A stretch of 11,647 bases of DNA from Pseudomonadota bacterium (GTDB lineage: Bacteria; Bdellovibrionota; Bacteriovoracia; Bacteriovoracales; Bacteriovoracaceae): positions 1 through 11,647 of the forward strand of contig JAJTIF010000052.1 of assembly GCA_021299675.1 (NCBI GenBank). The letters run 5' to 3'. The notes beneath the pieces are model-generated. The model was given only the letters and a program-made list of their open reading frames with translations. It made no database searches and was not told the DNA's origin. A program made the position numbers and the translations under genes. Position 1 is the stretch's first letter. The number at the start of each line of letters is the position of its first letter. Below are positions 1 through 7,010 of the stretch, piece after piece.

Positions 1-1130
1 AGCTCCCGGCTTTCGGCTACCTCTGTGGAGATGTGGGACTTGTGGAGCAAGTACGCACCCTAAGCGAAAGACGCCGTAGTGAACTGGCCCTTCAGGTCAC
101 GAGTCACGATTTGCATGAGCGGATCACCCGCCTCCAGACTCGTTCTACCCGCATGATCACCGAGAGAAGCCAGGCAGAGGAATTTAAGTCTCAGTTCGAG
201 GCGATCTCAAAGCTGTGTGAAGTCATTGAAGACGAAGCCATGAAGTCAGATTTCGTCACGGCCCTGAGCTCTCAGCTCTCCAAATGGGATGCGGTCAAAA
301 TGATGGGCATGTATGAGCTGGGCCCGAACCGTCAGAAGCTCACCTCGCCAGCGACGCAAAGAAATAAATGGACCACACTTCCGGGACTTTGGATCGGTAA
401 AGTTTGTGAGCAAGGCATTGAACCTTTTGCCATCGACATGAGTTGGCAGGTCGCGCGGGATATCTTTGAAACAGAGCCCGTCGAACTCAAGCTGATGGGC
501 GGCGCTCTCCACCCTGAACTCCTCGTCTTCGTGGAAGTGGATCAACAGCGCCTGATGGAGTTCCCTTGGGATCTCATGAATCAGATGCTCACCGCGAGCT
601 ATCGCCGCTGGAAGCTCAATCGTGAAATGCCTCGTCCCCAGGTCCAAGCGATGCCTGTTTGGGAGGCGCTTGATCACCTTGATAACCTCGCGCAGCCACA
701 GATGGAAGCGAGCGAAAAACTAGCACTTATTTCTTTCACGCCATTGCTCACGATGATTAAAAAGAAATCCAATAATCGTTTTCATTTCACGGCCTGCATG
801 AATGAATTCTTCCTCCAGCTCGGAGATGCGCTTCATCCTTCAACGCGTTTCTCCTATATGGGGCCTTGGCACATTGTTCTCTTCATCCAAAAGAATTTCA
901 TCGAGCGCGAGTTTAACATGGCCCGGGACATGGTGAATGAGTTTCCTTTCTGGAGATTTTTCGAAGACGAGACGAAGCTTCTCGGAGTGGAGTCGAAGCC
1001 GAGCATAAAAATCCTCGCGCCTTCTGCCGTGAATTACCTACGCACCCTTGAACGCGAGTTTGACGAGCTGCCGATCCTCGAGGCTCAGGCCAAGATGCAG
1101 CAGCGTCTCCATCAGCCAAGCTCACACTAA
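1..1130 (+). CDS. Partial signalling-like protein: coiled coil, GAF-like and degenerate GGDEF-like regions
   Basis: The reading frame is open from the left edge (first full codon at 3) to TAA at 1128-1130, so the gene very probably starts upstream. A GTG at 33 is possible, but GGAG lies only 2 nt before it, and the residues ahead of it (LPAFGYLCGDVGLVEQV) look like the end of a membrane helix. Next comes a charged, heptad-like helix (about 80-250). A mixed alpha/beta region of GAF-like character follows (about 250-640). The last part (about 690-1090) follows the pattern of the second half of a GGDEF domain: a helix, a strand, then M-G-P-W-H-I at 858-875 where GGDEF would stand, then a strand and a helix. 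If that reading is right, the active site is lost and the protein could not make c-di-GMP. It might bind a ligand or partner, as PelD-like proteins do. The domain calls are by eye and tentative. alr follows 3 bp later and may be co-transcribed. Confidence 0.75.
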   Translation, partial: LPAFGYLCGDVGLVEQVRTLSERRRSELALQVTSHDLHERITRLQTRSTRMITERSQAEEFKSQFEAISKLCEVIEDEAMKSDFVTALSSQLSKWDAVKMMGMYELGPNRQKLTSPATQRNKWTTLPGLWIGKVCEQGIEPFAIDMSWQVARDIFETEPVELKLMGGALHPELLVFVEVDQQRLMEFPWDLMNQMLTASYRRWKLNREMPRPQVQAMPVWEALDHLDNLAQPQMEASEKLALISFTPLLTMIKKKSNNRFHFTACMNEFFLQLGDALHPSTRFSYMGPWHIVLFIQKNFIEREFNMARDMVNEFPFWRFFEDETKLLGVESKPSIKILAPSAVNYLRTLEREFDELPILEAQAKMQQRLHQPSSH

Positions 1131-1133
1131 GCT

Positions 1134-2219
1134 ATGCGTGAGCTCAGTCGATTAGATATTTTTGGAGAGCGCTTAGCTTCGAACTATCAAGTCATCCAAT
1201 CTCTTGCCCCGCGAGCACGGATATTGCCGATGGTGAAGGCGAATGCCTATGGGCATGGGCTCCAGAAAATTTCTCAGTTCCTACTCCATGACTGCCACGC
1301 TCCCGCGCTCGGAGTGGCGAGCCTGGGTGAAGCCCTGGAGATAAAAACCGATCGACCGGTGTGGGTTTTTTCTGAGAATCTTCTCCAGCCACAGTTTGCC
1401 ACTCATTATAAAAAAAATATCTACCCCGTGGTCTCTGACCTTGCGGGGTTAGAGTTCTTCTTGGGTGCACCAGAATTTAAACACCACCCTCTGATTATTA
1501 AGATTGATTCGGGCATGAATCGTTTGGGGATCGCGCGAGAGGAGTGGGCCTCAGCGCTCAAACTGATCACGCAATCATCGCGCAGCTCGATTCAGCATCT
1601 GATGAGTCACTTTGCGACGTCTTACTACCAGCAAAAACCAAATGATATGATCACCCGTCAAATCCAGTGCTTCAGAGAAGCCCAAAGCTTTTTTGGCTCG
1701 CACCTCAGGATCGAAGAAACTTCCATGAGCAACTCCGGTGCAATTGAGCAGGGGCTGATGGTGGAGGAGAGTTGGGTGCGACCGGGACTCATGCTCTATG
1801 GGCCCGGAAGTTTTGCTACCAAGACAAAGATGATTTCTCGCTTCTCCACGCGAGTGATGAAACTCAAAGCCTATGAGCGAGGAACGCCGATCGGGTACGG
1901 GGTGCACGTAACACCGGAGGCCGGTGCGATTGCTCTGCTGCCGATTGGTTACGGTGATGGCTTTTTTACTCAGAGTTCGGGATTCACACTTCGGATCAAC
2001 GGAATTGAGGGAAAGGTTTTTGGACGGGTGAACATGGACATGACGGCTGTCTTTTTTAAACAAGAGGCGGCGGGTAAAATTAAAGTCGGGGATGAAGTGG
2101 TTCTATGGGATGAAAATCCTCAGGAATTACTCGACTGGGCCACTCAAATGCAGACCCATTCTTATCAAGCCCTGTGCGGCATCAGTAGTCGCATTCCGAG
2201 AGTTTATCATTTAGGATAG
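1134..2219 (+). CDS. alr: Alanine racemase
   Basis: This PLP-dependent enzyme interconverts L- and D-alanine in the cytoplasm and supplies D-Ala for peptidoglycan. The 361 residues match the usual length of about 360. The N-terminal TIM barrel carries the PLP-lysine motif VKANAYGHG (Lys35, with Tyr39 in the motif). It is followed by KIDSGMNRLG (Arg130), SHF (His159), SNSGA (199-203) and RPGLMLYG (216-223). In the C-terminal beta domain, Tyr255 in the PIGYG segment corresponds to the second catalytic tyrosine. LPIGYGDG (269-276), GRVNMDM (297-303) and the terminal CGISSRIPRVY are also family signatures. All key residues are present, so the enzyme should be active. The N-terminus is somewhat shorter than in model enzymes, but ATG 1134 sits 3 bp after the previous stop and fits the alignment. 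mlaE follows 4 bp after the stop, so alr is probably co-transcribed with the Mla genes. Confidence 0.96.
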   Translation: MRELSRLDIFGERLASNYQVIQSLAPRARILPMVKANAYGHGLQKISQFLLHDCHAPALGVASLGEALEIKTDRPVWVFSENLLQPQFATHYKKNIYPVVSDLAGLEFFLGAPEFKHHPLIIKIDSGMNRLGIAREEWASALKLITQSSRSSIQHLMSHFATSYYQQKPNDMITRQIQCFREAQSFFGSHLRIEETSMSNSGAIEQGLMVEESWVRPGLMLYGPGSFATKTKMISRFSTRVMKLKAYERGTPIGYGVHVTPEAGAIALLPIGYGDGFFTQSSGFTLRINGIEGKVFGRVNMDMTAVFFKQEAAGKIKVGDEVVLWDENPQELLDWATQMQTHSYQALCGISSRIPRVYHLG

Positions 2220-2223
2220 TGCT

Positions 2224-3012
2224 ATGACTTTTTTGCAAACATACGTGGAGTATCTTGGCGCCTATATCCTGGGAGGACTCTCAGGGCTCGGTCGCTTCAC
2301 GCAGTTTGCGGGCAAGGTTTTTTTCTGGGGAGCGAAGCCTCCTTTTCGCTTCCGGCTTCTGGTTGATCAACTCTTCTTCATCGGTAACAAATCTCTCTTC
2401 ATTGTCTGTCTTACTTCGCTTTTCTCAGGCATGGTGTTTGCGCTGCAAATGTACCTGGGTGTATCCGCAATCAACATGGACTCAATCGTGGGTCGCATCG
2501 TCGCGATCTCGCTGGCCAAAGAGTTGGCACCGGTGTTCGCAGGACTCGTCGTGGCGGGTCGCTGCGGTAGTGCCATGGCAGCCCAGATCGGAAGCATGAA
2601 AGTCACCGAGCAGTTGGATGCTCTGGAAGTCATGGGGATTAACCCGCACCAGTATCTTGCGGTTCCGCGAGTTCTCGGCGCGACTCTCTCTATGCCCATG
2701 CTCTGTGCGGTCTTTATGCTCGTCGGAAACTTCGGTTCCTGGCTGACCGGTGTACATATCCTAGGCATCGACGAAGTGATGTATTTTCAAAAGCTCTCCG
2801 ACTTCATGCGCCTGGGCCACGTCGCCGAAGGTCTCATTAAGGCTGGCTGTTTCGGATTCCTCATCGGACTGATCGGCAGCTACCATGGCTTCGAAGTCAC
2901 GGGCGGAGCGGAAGGGGTTGGCCGCGGCACGAACCTGGCCGTCGTGTGGGGCATGGTAACGGTGCTCGTGAGTGACTATTTCATCTCAAGCTTTCTCACA
3001 AAGATTTTATAA
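2224..3012 (+). CDS. mlaE: MlaE-family ABC transporter permease
   Basis: This is the inner-membrane permease of an MCE/Mla-type phospholipid transporter (Pfam MlaE family, formerly DUF140). At 262 residues it has the normal family length. An N-terminal amphipathic region precedes several hydrophobic segments. The family hallmark is visible at about residues 96-140: KELAPVFAGLVVAGRCGSA, then an MKVTEQLDALEVMG stretch and a PRVLG motif, the coupling segment that contacts the ATPase. The C-terminal helices follow (GCFGFLIGLIGSYHGF and a final hydrophobic helix). It starts 4 bp after alr, and its stop codon directly abuts the mlaF start codon, so translation is likely coupled. In known systems MlaE forms a dimer with two MlaF subunits and a ring of six MlaD subunits. 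Whether the complex moves lipid inward or outward cannot be told from the sequence. Confidence 0.95.
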   Translation: MTFLQTYVEYLGAYILGGLSGLGRFTQFAGKVFFWGAKPPFRFRLLVDQLFFIGNKSLFIVCLTSLFSGMVFALQMYLGVSAINMDSIVGRIVAISLAKELAPVFAGLVVAGRCGSAMAAQIGSMKVTEQLDALEVMGINPHQYLAVPRVLGATLSMPMLCAVFMLVGNFGSWLTGVHILGIDEVMYFQKLSDFMRLGHVAEGLIKAGCFGFLIGLIGSYHGFEVTGGAEGVGRGTNLAVVWGMVTVLVSDYFISSFLTKIL

Positions 3013-3753
3013 ATGACTGATGCAATAATTTTTAAAAATGTGACGAAGAGATACGGAACCTCCACGGTTTTAAATCATCTCAATTTCACCATCAAAGAAG
3101 GCAAGATCACGACCATCCTCGGATTTTCTGGGGCGGGTAAGTCTACCATGATGAAGCACATCCTGGGTCTCACGATTCCTACCGAAGGCGAGATCGTATC
3201 TCTAGGTGTGAACATGAGTGAACTCGATGAACTGGGACTCAGAGAGTTTCGACGCAACTTCGGCATGGTGTTTCAGTATGCGGCACTTTTTGATAACCTC
3301 ACCGCTTATGAGAACGTGGCTTTTCCTCTGCGCGAATTTACAAAACTTAAAGACGCTAAGATCCGCGAGAAGGTCGACGATCTATTGGAAGCTGTGGAAC
3401 TCGTCCCCGAGTCCTGGCACCGACTACCTTCAGAGCTTTCCGGAGGAATGAGAAAGCGCGTTGGTCTGGCCCGTGCCCTAGCGCTCGAGCCCCGCGTGAT
3501 GCTATATGATGAGCCGACCTCGGGCCTTGACCCTATTAGTACCCAAGTGGTGTGTGATTTGATCGTGGATACCGCGAAACGCAACGCCGACAAGAAGTTG
3601 ACTTCTTTGATCATCTCCCACGACGTGCGCGCCAGTCTGCGGATTTCAGACTTTATTATGTTCCTGGAGCGCGGTTCGATAGTTGAGTATTGTACTGTGG
3701 AAGAATTTCGCCAATCAAATAACCCAACCATACGCAGATTCCTTGAGTTGTGA
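3013..3753 (+). CDS. mlaF: MlaF-family ABC transporter ATP-binding protein
   Basis: This is the cytoplasmic ATPase that powers the MlaE permease. The 246 residues form a standard single ABC domain. Walker A is GFSGAGKST (37-45), the Q-loop glutamine is Gln88 in the VFQYAALFD segment, and the signature is LSGGMRKR (142-149). Walker B is VMLYDE (162-167) with catalytic Glu167, the D-loop is SGLD (170-173) and the switch histidine is His203 in IISHD. The LSGGMRKRVGLARA form of the signature is typical of the MlaF/Mkl subgroup. All catalytic residues are present. ATG 3013 immediately follows the mlaE stop. No mlaB-type STAS gene, which supports MlaF in Escherichia coli, is found nearby. A 63-bp gap with a hairpin separates this gene from mlaD. 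Confidence 0.96.
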   Translation: MTDAIIFKNVTKRYGTSTVLNHLNFTIKEGKITTILGFSGAGKSTMMKHILGLTIPTEGEIVSLGVNMSELDELGLREFRRNFGMVFQYAALFDNLTAYENVAFPLREFTKLKDAKIREKVDDLLEAVELVPESWHRLPSELSGGMRKRVGLARALALEPRVMLYDEPTSGLDPISTQVVCDLIVDTAKRNADKKLTSLIISHDVRASLRISDFIMFLERGSIVEYCTVEEFRQSNNPTIRRFLEL

Positions 3754-3795
3754 GCGATTTCGATTATCATGGAAGAAGGCACAGGAAGTGTCTGA

Positions 3796-3814
3796 GATTT
3801 CATGGAGTGAAATC
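3796..3814 (+). promoter_or_regulatory. Hairpin exposing the mlaD ribosome binding site
   Basis: GATTTCA (3796-3802) and TGAAATC (3808-3814) are perfect inverted repeats around a 5-nt loop, TGGAG. The loop contains the Shine-Dalgarno core GGAG (3804-3807), 9 nt before the TTG start of mlaD at 3817. A 7-bp stem with the ribosome binding site in the loop could set or regulate how much MlaD is made relative to MlaE and MlaF. The structure is seen directly; a regulatory role is inference. Confidence 0.5.
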
Positions 3815-3816
3815 AC

Positions 3817-5196
3817 TTGAGTGAATTAAAAGTTGGTCTCTTAGCCTTATTCGCCCTTTCAGCGGTCGTCTTTATGTCGCTGAAAATCACATCCAATCAA
3901 GCTGGATTCGGTAACTATACTCCGTATCAGGCGATGCTCGATGATGCCTCTGGTGTGATTGAGAAAACTCCTATCAAAGTGGCCGGTATCAATGCCGGAC
4001 GAATCAAAGGCATCAAGCTCCAAGGCAACAAGGCGCTCATCGACTTTGAAATGAAAGACACCATCAAGATGACTCCCAACTCTAAGCTACAAGTAAAGAG
4101 CCAGGGTTTCTTGGGAGATAAGTATCTAGACATCGATCTCGGCGAGCCGAGCGAAGAGCGCTTGCCTCCAGGCTCTCTCGTTAACGCCCAAGTTGCCGGA
4201 GGCCTCGACAGTATTGGTAAAGACGCCGGTGCCATGATCAAAGAAATTAAAGAAGTGGCGGAGCTGATCAAAGACTCTCTTAAAGAGAAAGACGGTAGCA
4301 ATAAACTCGCAAAAATCACCGACAACATCAAAGACCTCACCGCAAGTCTCAAGCGGATGCTTGAAACGAACGAGGGCAAGGTTGACGAGATTGTGGAGAA
4401 CATCAAGCAAGTCACAGCTCAGCTGCAATATGAAACTGATCGCATGCAGAAGAATTCTCTCATGAGTGACCTCTCAAAGATCGGACCCATTCTTGATAAG
4501 GCTGACGTTGCCATGGGTGACCTAAAGGTCATCATCGAAGACGTGAAAGATGGAAAGGGCACAGTCGGAAAACTTTTGCGTGACGACGCGGTCGTCGATC
4601 AAGTTTCGCAGACCCTCTCAAGCGTGAACCGCTTGGTTAACCGTATCAATAACATTGAGGCGGACATTGGTCTTTCAACCGGTGCCAACACGCGCCTGGG
4701 TTCGGAAACCCGTTTCGACCTCGACATCTATCCGGCGCCCGAGAGATTCTTTAGGATTGGTATTGTCACCAGTCAGTTTGGCCCTGAGATCGAGCGCGAG
4801 TCGCTCAGCTGTTCCTCCGTCAACGGAGGAGCTGAAACCTGCACCAATACCCGTAAAATTGATAAGTCCCAGTTTAAGTTTAACTTGCAGATCGGTCGTC
4901 GTATTCAGCGCCTCGGAATCCGCGCAGGCTTGATTGAGAGCACTGGTGGTGTGGGTGTAGATTACTTCTTTCCTGACTGGGGCGTACGGACTGGTATGGA
5001 AGTCTTCGACTATCAAGAAGACGCCGGGCCCAATGTCCGTCTCCTGACTGAGTTTAAGCTTTGGAACGTCATGTTCGCACGTATCGCCGGTGAAGACCTT
5101 CTCTCAAAAGTTGGCAAGCAGTCAGCGACCATCAGTTTCGGATTGCGCTTCAACGACCAAGATCTTGCGGCCCTCCTGGGCCTATTGGCGAGGTAA
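3817..5196 (+). CDS. mlaD: MlaD-like MCE protein with C-terminal beta-barrel-like domain
   Basis: This is the substrate-binding MCE subunit of the Mla transporter, anchored in the inner membrane and facing the periplasm. TTG 3817 is chosen because an in-frame TGA lies at 3808-3810, GGAG is 9 nt upstream, and the membrane anchor begins at once (residues 5-23). One MCE domain covers about 35-122, with the segments PIKVAGINAGRIKGI and GFLGDKYLDIDLG. A helical, coiled-coil-prone stretch follows (about 130-280), including GKGTVGKLL (247-255), a motif seen in MCE helical regions. Residues about 297-446 are a run of 8-9 alternating amphipathic strands with aromatic ends, like a small outer-membrane barrel. 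Cys332 and Cys342 in a long loop could form a disulfide. At 459 residues the protein is far longer than E. coli MlaD (about 180). I infer that it may span the periplasm and dock in or on the outer membrane, which could make a separate MlaC shuttle unnecessary. The MCE call is firm; the barrel call is by pattern only. Confidence 0.92.
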   Translation: MSELKVGLLALFALSAVVFMSLKITSNQAGFGNYTPYQAMLDDASGVIEKTPIKVAGINAGRIKGIKLQGNKALIDFEMKDTIKMTPNSKLQVKSQGFLGDKYLDIDLGEPSEERLPPGSLVNAQVAGGLDSIGKDAGAMIKEIKEVAELIKDSLKEKDGSNKLAKITDNIKDLTASLKRMLETNEGKVDEIVENIKQVTAQLQYETDRMQKNSLMSDLSKIGPILDKADVAMGDLKVIIEDVKDGKGTVGKLLRDDAVVDQVSQTLSSVNRLVNRINNIEADIGLSTGANTRLGSETRFDLDIYPAPERFFRIGIVTSQFGPEIERESLSCSSVNGGAETCTNTRKIDKSQFKFNLQIGRRIQRLGIRAGLIESTGGVGVDYFFPDWGVRTGMEVFDYQEDAGPNVRLLTEFKLWNVMFARIAGEDLLSKVGKQSATISFGLRFNDQDLAALLGLLAR

Positions 5197-5202
5197 TGGT
5201 TG

Positions 5203-5928
5203 ATGGTTAAAAACTGGCTGATTCGTACTAAGTCCAATCACATCCTGGGGCCAGTTTCCAAAGAAAAGATTATTGAACTCTATCAGAATGGCTCGATCCG
5301 TCCTGAGGATGAGGTCTGTAGCGGTAACGGCTACTGGTTTTTCATGCGCGAAAAAGAGCTCGTTGAGTCCTATATACTGGGAAGCAAGAAACAAAGCTTT
5401 AATCCGATTTCTGAGGCACGAGATGTGTTAACAGCAGATCGCCAGAACACCGATTCGATAATGGAAGCTCAGACGGAACATACGTTGGTCGGAAAGCTCG
5501 ACCTCTCTTCTTTGCGGGAGCCGCCTGCGGCGCCGGCGGTGAAGGTCGAGGAAAAAAAAAAACTAACGGAAGAGGTCCTTAAGCCTGTTCGTCATAAAAC
5601 CTCTGCTCCTCCTTCTCCTCCTCCTTCGGCCCCGGGCAAGATTAAAAAGAAGCTAGTGGCGCAGGGACCGATTAAAAATAAAGTAACCATTAAAGAGCGG
5701 AAGGTGAGTGATCGTTTCCTCATGGTGGGCACCGTGATCGTGCTCCTGGCCTTGGCTGGCGCACTCTACTTTCGTAAGAGACTGGCCACTGAGTTTCTCG
5801 AAAGTGCGATCCATCAGCTCATCCCCGTGGCTCACGCTCAGGACCTAACAGAGACGAGTAAAAAAAAAACTTCTGGATCAGTGTCCAAACCTCTGAGAAC
5901 TACTCACTCAATCTCGTCGGTGGCCTAG
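5203..5928 (+). CDS. GYF_2-domain membrane protein, apparent N-terminal part of a frameshifted gene
   Basis: The first 60 or so residues have the GYF_2 (DUF4339) pattern: a Trp near the N-terminus, then GPVS, a helix, NGSIRPEDEV and a second Trp. A low-complexity linker rich in Lys, Pro and Ser follows (about 100-168), then one transmembrane helix (about 171-190). The likely topology is GYF_2 domain and linker in the cytoplasm and the C-terminus in the periplasm. ATG 5203 has GAGG 9-10 nt upstream; a TTG at 5200 is also in frame. After the ten-A tract at 5860-5869 this frame gives only about 20 Ser/Thr-rich residues before TAG at 5926-5928. In contrast, the -1 frame gives plausible protein that runs into the ORF at 5949. 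I conclude that the intact product is probably one 602-residue protein ending at 7010. It lies 6 bp after mlaD, so it may be an accessory factor of the Mla system. Its exact function is unknown. Confidence 0.72.
   Translation: MVKNWLIRTKSNHILGPVSKEKIIELYQNGSIRPEDEVCSGNGYWFFMREKELVESYILGSKKQSFNPISEARDVLTADRQNTDSIMEAQTEHTLVGKLDLSSLREPPAAPAVKVEEKKKLTEEVLKPVRHKTSAPPSPPPSAPGKIKKKLVAQGPIKNKVTIKERKVSDRFLMVGTVIVLLALAGALYFRKRLATEFLESAIHQLIPVAHAQDLTETSKKKTSGSVSKPLRTTHSISSVA
5552..5562 (+). repeat. Homopolymer of 11 A within the linker of the GYF_2 protein
   Basis: Eleven consecutive A residues encode the E-K-K-K part of the linker. The frame is correct on both sides of this tract, because the GYF_2 domain and the transmembrane helix share one frame. 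Long A tracts are prone to replication and RNA-polymerase slippage, and this gene carries a second tract (5860-5869). Confidence 0.9.
5860..5869 (+). other. Ten-A tract at an apparent -1 frameshift joining two ORFs
   Basis: Up to this tract the frame of the gene starting at 5203 encodes plausible protein (GYF_2 domain, linker, membrane helix). Beyond it that frame soon ends. The -1 frame is open from the TAA at 5859-5861 onward and reads NFWISVQTSENYSLNLVGG and then DGYKVEGVFKKTR straight into the ORF at 5949. One extra A would join the two parts into 602 codons with no remainder. Possible explanations are a sequencing or assembly error in the homopolymer, transcriptional slippage, programmed -1 ribosomal frameshifting on the A-AAA-AAA slippery site, phase variation, or a real mutation. 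Confidence 0.75.
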
Positions 5929-5948
5929 ACGGCTACAAGGTCGAGGGC

Positions 5949-7010
5949 GTGTTCAAGAAAACGCGCCTTAACTGTCAAAATTTCGATGACCCTTATCTCC
6001 AAGCCGCATTGATTTTGCATAATCCTCAAGCGGTGAATGAAGTCTTTCTTCTTTCGCTGCGAGACTGCGTACTGGCCCTCAAAGATGATCACCTGCTGAA
6101 AAAATGGTTTCTTGCCTCAGCCAACAAGAAAGCACTAAAGGAAATCAAGGACCCCATTCTGCTCAAAATCGAGCAGGCCACTCCGATTCTCTTGAAGGAG
6201 TCGATCACAAAATCAGACAGGGCTGTCATTAGTCAGATCCTCTCTCATCTTGACGAGCAGCCGCCCTACCTCGACTACGTTCTGCTAAGGATCCTCTGTT
6301 ACGCAAAAATTGGAAATTGGTCACGCTCAGAAAAAATCATCATCGACTTCATCGAGCTGGATCCGATTGAGCGGATCAAGCAGACTCCCTGGCGTGGCGG
6401 CGGGGCACTGTTGGCAACCAAAAACCTAAGTCTTCAGGTGATGGAGGAGCTCGCCAACTATCTGGATCAAAAAGTGATCTTAGATAGCTTGTTCCAATTG
6501 ATTCAGGACTTCTACTCGGATCCGCAACTGGTTGAGAAAGCAAACTCACTACAGGAGTATTCCCGTGGTGATCTCGTGGAAAAGCTCCAGCTGCGCTACA
6601 ACTTCCACCAATCTCCTGGATTTGCGAGTTGGATGTCAGCCCAGTATCTTGGCAAAGAAAAACGTGAAGCCTTCGTCACCCAACTCCTGAACGCACCAGA
6701 ACTAAAGGTCCCCTGGGTGTTTCTGGGAGACTTGCCTGATTCTCCAGCGATCAGAGAGCAGTTAGCGAAGAAAATGGCGCTCCTTAAAGAAAATCACACC
6801 CACGTCTTTTATCATTTGGTCTCTTCACAGGAAATGCTCGGAGTCGTGAGTCGGGTGAATGGTAGTTTGCTGAAAAACATCAAAAATACCAAGCGCCAGT
6901 TTTATCTCTCGCAGTGGCAGATCCAGCCCCAGGACTACTGGGCGATCGCTAATCTCATGGATATGGGGTTAGTGGACGATGCCTTACTGCAGACCCTCTC
7001 TGAGCTATGA
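5949..7010 (+). CDS. Unrecognised helical protein, apparent C-terminal part of the frameshifted GYF_2 gene
   Basis: I do not recognise a named family. From GTG 5949 the ORF encodes 353 residues, mostly amphipathic helices with repeat-like spacing that resemble a TPR- or HEAT-type solenoid (for example around YVLLRILCYAKIGNWSRSEK, residues 110-129). No signal peptide or catalytic motif is evident. The coding-like frame extends upstream of GTG 5949 to 5862 without any start codon, which argues that this is the tail of the gene beginning at 5203. In that case the solenoid would follow the single membrane helix and probably lie in the periplasm. Independent translation from GTG 5949 is possible, with AAGG at 5937-5940 as a weak ribosome binding site. 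The stop overlaps the next start as ATGA (7007-7010), so the methyltransferase is translationally coupled. Confidence 0.7.
   Translation: MFKKTRLNCQNFDDPYLQAALILHNPQAVNEVFLLSLRDCVLALKDDHLLKKWFLASANKKALKEIKDPILLKIEQATPILLKESITKSDRAVISQILSHLDEQPPYLDYVLLRILCYAKIGNWSRSEKIIIDFIELDPIERIKQTPWRGGGALLATKNLSLQVMEELANYLDQKVILDSLFQLIQDFYSDPQLVEKANSLQEYSRGDLVEKLQLRYNFHQSPGFASWMSAQYLGKEKREAFVTQLLNAPELKVPWVFLGDLPDSPAIREQLAKKMALLKENHTHVFYHLVSSQEMLGVVSRVNGSLLKNIKNTKRQFYLSQWQIQPQDYWAIANLMDMGLVDDALLQTLSEL

Noticed and set aside
246..677. Open frame of 143 codons on the - strand inside the first gene
   Set aside because: It lies wholly within a better-supported + strand gene, is not protein-like, and is a typical antisense shadow.
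1575..2063. 162-codon open frame on the - strand inside alr
   Set aside because: alr has all family motifs in its own frame; the antisense product has unlikely composition and no neighbours.
2523..2540. TGGCAC inside mlaE as a second sigma-54 promoter
   Set aside because: The -12 element is TTCGC rather than TTGC and the site is in the middle of a coding region.
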